Assembly (NCBI GenBank): GCA_016713825.1
Contig: JADJOJ010000007.1
Location: forward strand, 310,001-374,000
DNA: 64,000 bases
Direction: 5' to 3'
From: Candidatus Leptofilum gracile
Lineage (GTDB): Bacteria > Chloroflexota > Anaerolineae > Promineifilales > Promineifilaceae
A program made the position numbers and the translations under genes. The notes under the pieces were generated by a model. It was given only the letters and a program-made list of their open reading frames with translations, ran no database searches and was not told the DNA's origin. This document shows positions 60,708 to 64,000 of the stretch, piece after piece (within the stretch, counting starts at the first letter, position 1; each line of letters starts with the position of its first letter).

Positions 60708-63700
60708 ATGAAAGGCTTTGAGGGGAACAATCTACTGGCTACCGGGCAAAAAATATTGCTGCTGCTGTTGTTGGTTACGGCCGTTTTCACCACCCACCTG
60801 ACGCTCTCCCATCACCAGGCCACGCTCGAAGCACCGTTGGCCGTGAACGCCGTATTGATTGTCACCAGCGCCGCCGACAGTGGCCCCGGCAGCCTGCGCC
60901 AGGCGATGCTAGACATGGCTGAGGGAGATGTGATTGGGTTTGATACGGCCGTATTCCCCCCCACCGCCCCCGTCACCATTACCCTGCAAACGGAGCTGCC
61001 CGCCATTTCTCTGAACAACATTACCCTGGATGCCAGTGAAGCTGGCGTTATCCTAGACGGTAGTCAAATTGGGCTGGCCAACAGCATCGGCCTCAATGTG
61101 ACCGGCAGCGATGGCGTCACCATTCGGGGCCTGCAAATCGTCAACTTCGCCTTCTCTGGTATTCGCCTGGCACAGGGCGCCACCAACGCCACCATTGGCG
61201 GCGATAGGCTCATGGGCAATGGCCCCCAAGGGCAAGCGAATTTAATCAGCCAAAATTATTACGGGATTGTGCTGGAGACCAGCGGCACGACAAACAATTT
61301 GGTGTTAGGCAACCTGTTAGGCACGGATGCAACCGGCACGCTGGATCGGGGCAACACGATGGACGGCGTGGTCATTTCTGCGGGAGCCAGCCAAAACAGG
61401 GTTCAAAATAACCTTATTAGCGGCAACGGCCTCACGGGCATCGTCATCCGGGACGCGCTGACGATGAATAATGAGGTGGTGGGAAATTTGATTGGCACCG
61501 ACATCGCCGGTTCGATGGCGCTGCCCAACGGGCAAAATGGGGTCCACATTTTAAGCGCTCCCAACAACGTCATTGGCGGGGCAACGGCCGTTGAGCAAAA
61601 CATCATCAGCGGTAACACTATTTACGGCGTGCAGATCAATGGCAACGGCGCAACCGGCAACCACGTTTTGGGTAACCTGATTGGGTTAGACAGCCTGGGG
61701 AGAACGGCCGTTGCCAACCAAATTTCTGGCATCAATCTGGGCAGCGGGGCCACCAGCACCCGGGTGGGCGGCAGCAGTTCAGCCGAAGCCAACGTCATCA
61801 GCGGCAATGGGCAGGGCGGCATTGAGATTGTAATTGCCGATAGCAACGAGATTCAGGGCAACCTGATTGGGCTGGATGCCACCGGTTTGCTACCTGTGGG
61901 CAACGGCGAATTTGGGGTGACCGTTGCGGCCAATGCCAGCAGCAATGTGCTGCAAGCCAACGTCATTAGCGGCAACAACGGGCATGGCCTCATCATTGCG
62001 GGCAGCAGTACCTCGAACAATGAGGTGTTGGGCAACATCATCGGGCTAGATCCATTGCAGACAACGGCCGTGGCCAACAATGGCGCGGGCATCCTCATCA
62101 ATTTACAGGCCACCAACAACCAAATTGGCGGATACGGGGCGGCAGAACCAAACGTTATCGGCGGCAACAAAGACCAGGGCATCTGGCTGGCCAGCTCTGG
62201 TACCAGTGGGCAGCAGCTCATTGGCAATAAAATTGGGATAGACAGTGCCGGGACCGCAGCCTTCCCCAACGGCGTGGGGCTGGTGATTGAGGCACGGGCG
62301 TCAAACAATACGGCCGTCGCCAATGAAATCGCCTACAACTACAATGGCGGCGTTATCATCGGCGACAGCGCCACCCTTGGCCAAACCAGCGGCAACCTGC
62401 TGCAAAACAATGCGATACATCATAATGCGGGAACGGCCGTAAAAACAGTGCTGGGCAACCCCCTTCAGAGCAATCACATCGCCAACAACCAGTACAACGC
62501 CGTTCAGGTCACGGGCGGCGAACTCACCCAAGATACCATCTGGGCTCCCCAGGGCGACCTGACCACCTACGTTATCGCCAGCGGCGTCAGCGACGCCTAC
62601 GATTACAACCTCAGCATTCCCGCTGCCCGGCAGCTCACCATTGAAGCCGGTGTCACGGTGCAGTTTGATCGCAACCTGGGTGCCCAAATCAGCGGCATCC
62701 TCACCGTGAACGGCAGCGAAACGGCCCCGGTGCAGTTTGCCAGCAGCCAGCGCTTTACCAATCCCCAACCGGGCGATTGGGTCGGCTTAAACTTTGCCCC
62801 TGGCAGCCAGGGCAACCTCAATCACACTTCCATTGAATTTGCCCAAAATGGTATTCGGCAAACCGGCGGCACGCTTAACTTAAGCAACAGCACGGTGGCG
62901 GCTAGTGGCAACAACGGCATTTTGTTCCAGGGCGGCAGCCTCAACCTGACCAACAACGCTGTCGCTGGGAACAGAGGGCTGGGCATCAACAACCAGACTG
63001 GGCAGCTGATCAATGCCAGCCAAACCTGGTGGGGCAGCGCTGATGGGCCAGGCAACAGCGGCGGGGCTGGCGACAGCTACAGCGGTAACGTAAGCGGCCA
63101 AAATTGGCTCACCAACCCCGGCCTGAAAAACAGTTGGCAAAATGCACCAGTCTTGAACCCAGGTACGCACCAATTTGCCATCAACAATGAGCAAGATGTT
63201 CATTGGTTCCGCATTCCGGTTGGCGGCAACAACGCCACAATCACCACGACCCTGAACAATTTACCCGGCGATTACGACATGTTCATTTTTACGGGCCTGG
63301 AAAAAGAAGCCACAGCACCAAATGACATTGCCAACGCCCAAGGAATCGCCAATGCGCAAGGGATTGCCAATGCGCAGGGGATTGCCAACGCCCAAGGGAT
63401 TGCCAATGCGCAAGGCATTGCCAATGCGCAGGGGATTGGGGATGATAACAGCTGTTCGACCATGTACCTGGGGCAGCTGGTGGATGTAGGCAACGCCAAT
63501 ACGGGCAATTTGTTGCAATCTAGCTGCCTGACAGGCACTCAGTCGGAGGAAATTCAGACCGAGACCTGGGATCAGAGTGGCTGGTACTATCTTTTGGTGG
63601 CGGGGCACAACGGGGCACATTACGCCAGCGGCTATTCGCTCAATGTGGATGTGCTGGCCAGCCAGGTGGCGCTGCCCGATTTTACGCCTATCAACTTTCC

Positions 63701-64000
63701 CCCGCTCACCACCTCATTTCCGGGGGTAAAAACGCTCATTCTGACCCACGAGGGGCGGTTGTCTGAGCGGTATCCGCTGGCGACCATGGATCTGATAACG
63801 GCCGTTCAAACCCTCTCCACCTATCCCACCGTAGCTGGCCAGATGATTGACCTCGGCAACCTGCCCGCCCCCTACCCTGTAGACGCCTTTTCGGATGTGT
63901 ACGCAGCGTGGGACGCTCACGCCGACGACCCCCTTTACGCCAATCTGGTGGCCATTTCAATTAAACAGTTCCTGGCCACCATCAAAAACGCTTACCCCGA
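60708..64000 (+). CDS. Secreted beta-helix, PPC and peptidase-like giant (3' truncated)
   Basis: At least 1097 residues, running off the right edge. GGAGG precedes ATG 60708. A membrane-export segment (ILLLLLLVTAVFTTHLTL) is followed by an entry domain paralogous to the previous gene (SAADSGPGSLRQAMLDMAEG, FDTAVFPP). A long beta-helix runs to about residue 800 with GNLISQN/GNLIGLD repeats. A PPC-like domain (DVHWFRIPVGGNNATIT, then WYYLLVAGHNG) is next, interrupted by an (IANAQG)6 repeat at about 874-909. The visible end, KTLILTHEGRLSERYP, looks like the start of a peptidase-type domain (C25-like is a guess). Nine or so ACGGCCGT copies lie in it. Confidence 0.82.
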   Translation, partial: MKGFEGNNLLATGQKILLLLLLVTAVFTTHLTLSHHQATLEAPLAVNAVLIVTSAADSGPGSLRQAMLDMAEGDVIGFDTAVFPPTAPVTITLQTELPAISLNNITLDASEAGVILDGSQIGLANSIGLNVTGSDGVTIRGLQIVNFAFSGIRLAQGATNATIGGDRLMGNGPQGQANLISQNYYGIVLETSGTTNNLVLGNLLGTDATGTLDRGNTMDGVVISAGASQNRVQNNLISGNGLTGIVIRDALTMNNEVVGNLIGTDIAGSMALPNGQNGVHILSAPNNVIGGATAVEQNIISGNTIYGVQINGNGATGNHVLGNLIGLDSLGRTAVANQISGINLGSGATSTRVGGSSSAEANVISGNGQGGIEIVIADSNEIQGNLIGLDATGLLPVGNGEFGVTVAANASSNVLQANVISGNNGHGLIIAGSSTSNNEVLGNIIGLDPLQTTAVANNGAGILINLQATNNQIGGYGAAEPNVIGGNKDQGIWLASSGTSGQQLIGNKIGIDSAGTAAFPNGVGLVIEARASNNTAVANEIAYNYNGGVIIGDSATLGQTSGNLLQNNAIHHNAGTAVKTVLGNPLQSNHIANNQYNAVQVTGGELTQDTIWAPQGDLTTYVIASGVSDAYDYNLSIPAARQLTIEAGVTVQFDRNLGAQISGILTVNGSETAPVQFASSQRFTNPQPGDWVGLNFAPGSQGNLNHTSIEFAQNGIRQTGGTLNLSNSTVAASGNNGILFQGGSLNLTNNAVAGNRGLGINNQTGQLINASQTWWGSADGPGNSGGAGDSYSGNVSGQNWLTNPGLKNSWQNAPVLNPGTHQFAINNEQDVHWFRIPVGGNNATITTTLNNLPGDYDMFIFTGLEKEATAPNDIANAQGIANAQGIANAQGIANAQGIANAQGIANAQGIGDDNSCSTMYLGQLVDVGNANTGNLLQSSCLTGTQSEEIQTETWDQSGWYYLLVAGHNGAHYASGYSLNVDVLASQVALPDFTPINFPPLTTSFPGVKTLILTHEGRLSERYPLATMDLITAVQTLSTYPTVAGQMIDLGNLPAPYPVDAFSDVYAAWDAHADDPLYANLVAISIKQFLATIKNAYP
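63327..63434 (+). repeat. Six tandem 18-bp repeats encoding (IANAQG)6
   Basis: Six in-frame copies of ATTGCCAATGCGCAAGGG with small synonymous changes (AAC/AAT, CAA/CAG, GGA/GGG), inside the PPC-like domain of the last gene, followed by IGDD. It is a coding repeat liable to slippage. Confidence 0.92.

Noticed and set aside
63327..63434. CRISPR or minisatellite outside genes
   Set aside because: Units are 18 bp without spacers and translate in frame as IANAQG within a long ORF.

Overview
The window looks like a chromosomal segment of a Gram-type-unusual, GC-rich (I estimate high 50s %) member of the Chloroflexota, probably Anaerolineae-like. This is inference. It rests on the FhaA/FhaB FHA pair, the DUF4126/DUF2085 membrane proteins, multi-domain histidine kinase and CHAT/STAND giants, secreted proteins ending in an aromatic-Leu-Pro tail, and the general gene mix. 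No tRNA, rRNA 16S/23S, phage or classical insertion sequence was seen. RNase P RNA is present at 11.28-11.69 kb.

Layout. 0-8.1 kb (+): 3' end of a PcrA/UvrD helicase, a methyltransferase, a small membrane protein, a YacP-type NYN nuclease, uvrB and a dynamin-like GTPase. 8.2-10.2 kb (-): three membrane proteins, two of them frameshifted. 10.4-13.5 kb (+): an orphan CoxM-like FAD subunit, rnpB, a frameshifted low-molecular-weight phosphatase and a geranylgeranyl-reductase-like flavoprotein. 13.5-16.5 kb (-): response regulator, cold-shock protein, frameshifted GNAT and phosphofructokinase. 16.8-21.2 kb (+): methyltransferase, metallo-beta-lactamase-fold hydrolase, lspA-rluD and another methyltransferase. 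21.3-24.6 kb (-): a 1101-residue sensor kinase. 25-30.6 kb (+): an AT-richer beta-propeller protein, a Thr-rich membrane protein and three tandem M42 aminopeptidases.

30.7-34.6 kb is accessory in character. A DUF559 endonuclease-like gene and an EAD1-TIR-FGE conflict gene are separated and bracketed by three copies of one GC-rich palindromic repeat, followed by a two-subunit CoA-transferase. 34.7-38.7 kb (+): a Clp ATPase with a degenerate first ATPase site, a C39-like peptidase and a DUF433/DUF5615 toxin-antitoxin pair. 38.8-43.2 kb (-): potDBC polyamine-type transporter, whose potD apparently starts at ATT, and fhaA-fhaB. 43.4-48.6 kb (+): a selD gene with an in-frame UGA (selenocysteine), an uncharacterised DUF6909-like protein, a Pro-dipeptidase and a macrodomain-like protein. 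48.7-49.7 kb (-): a small unknown and a class III cyclase. 50.3-57.1 kb (+): a tightly coupled three-gene operon ending in a CHAT protease-cyclase-like-STAND-TPR protein of 1437 residues, the best candidate for an undescribed conflict/signalling system. 57.3 kb to the end: two paralogous secreted beta-helix giants.

Two genome-scale signals cut across the genes. First, the perfect palindrome ACGGCCGT is repeated about 100 times (hand count), on both sides of gene boundaries and in all reading frames, like the HIP1 element of cyanobacteria. Second, most intergenic gaps carry members of a few formulaic inverted-repeat families. Six genes also carry single-base frameshifts, most in or beside short homopolymer runs, which suggests consensus indel errors in the assembly rather than six dead genes.
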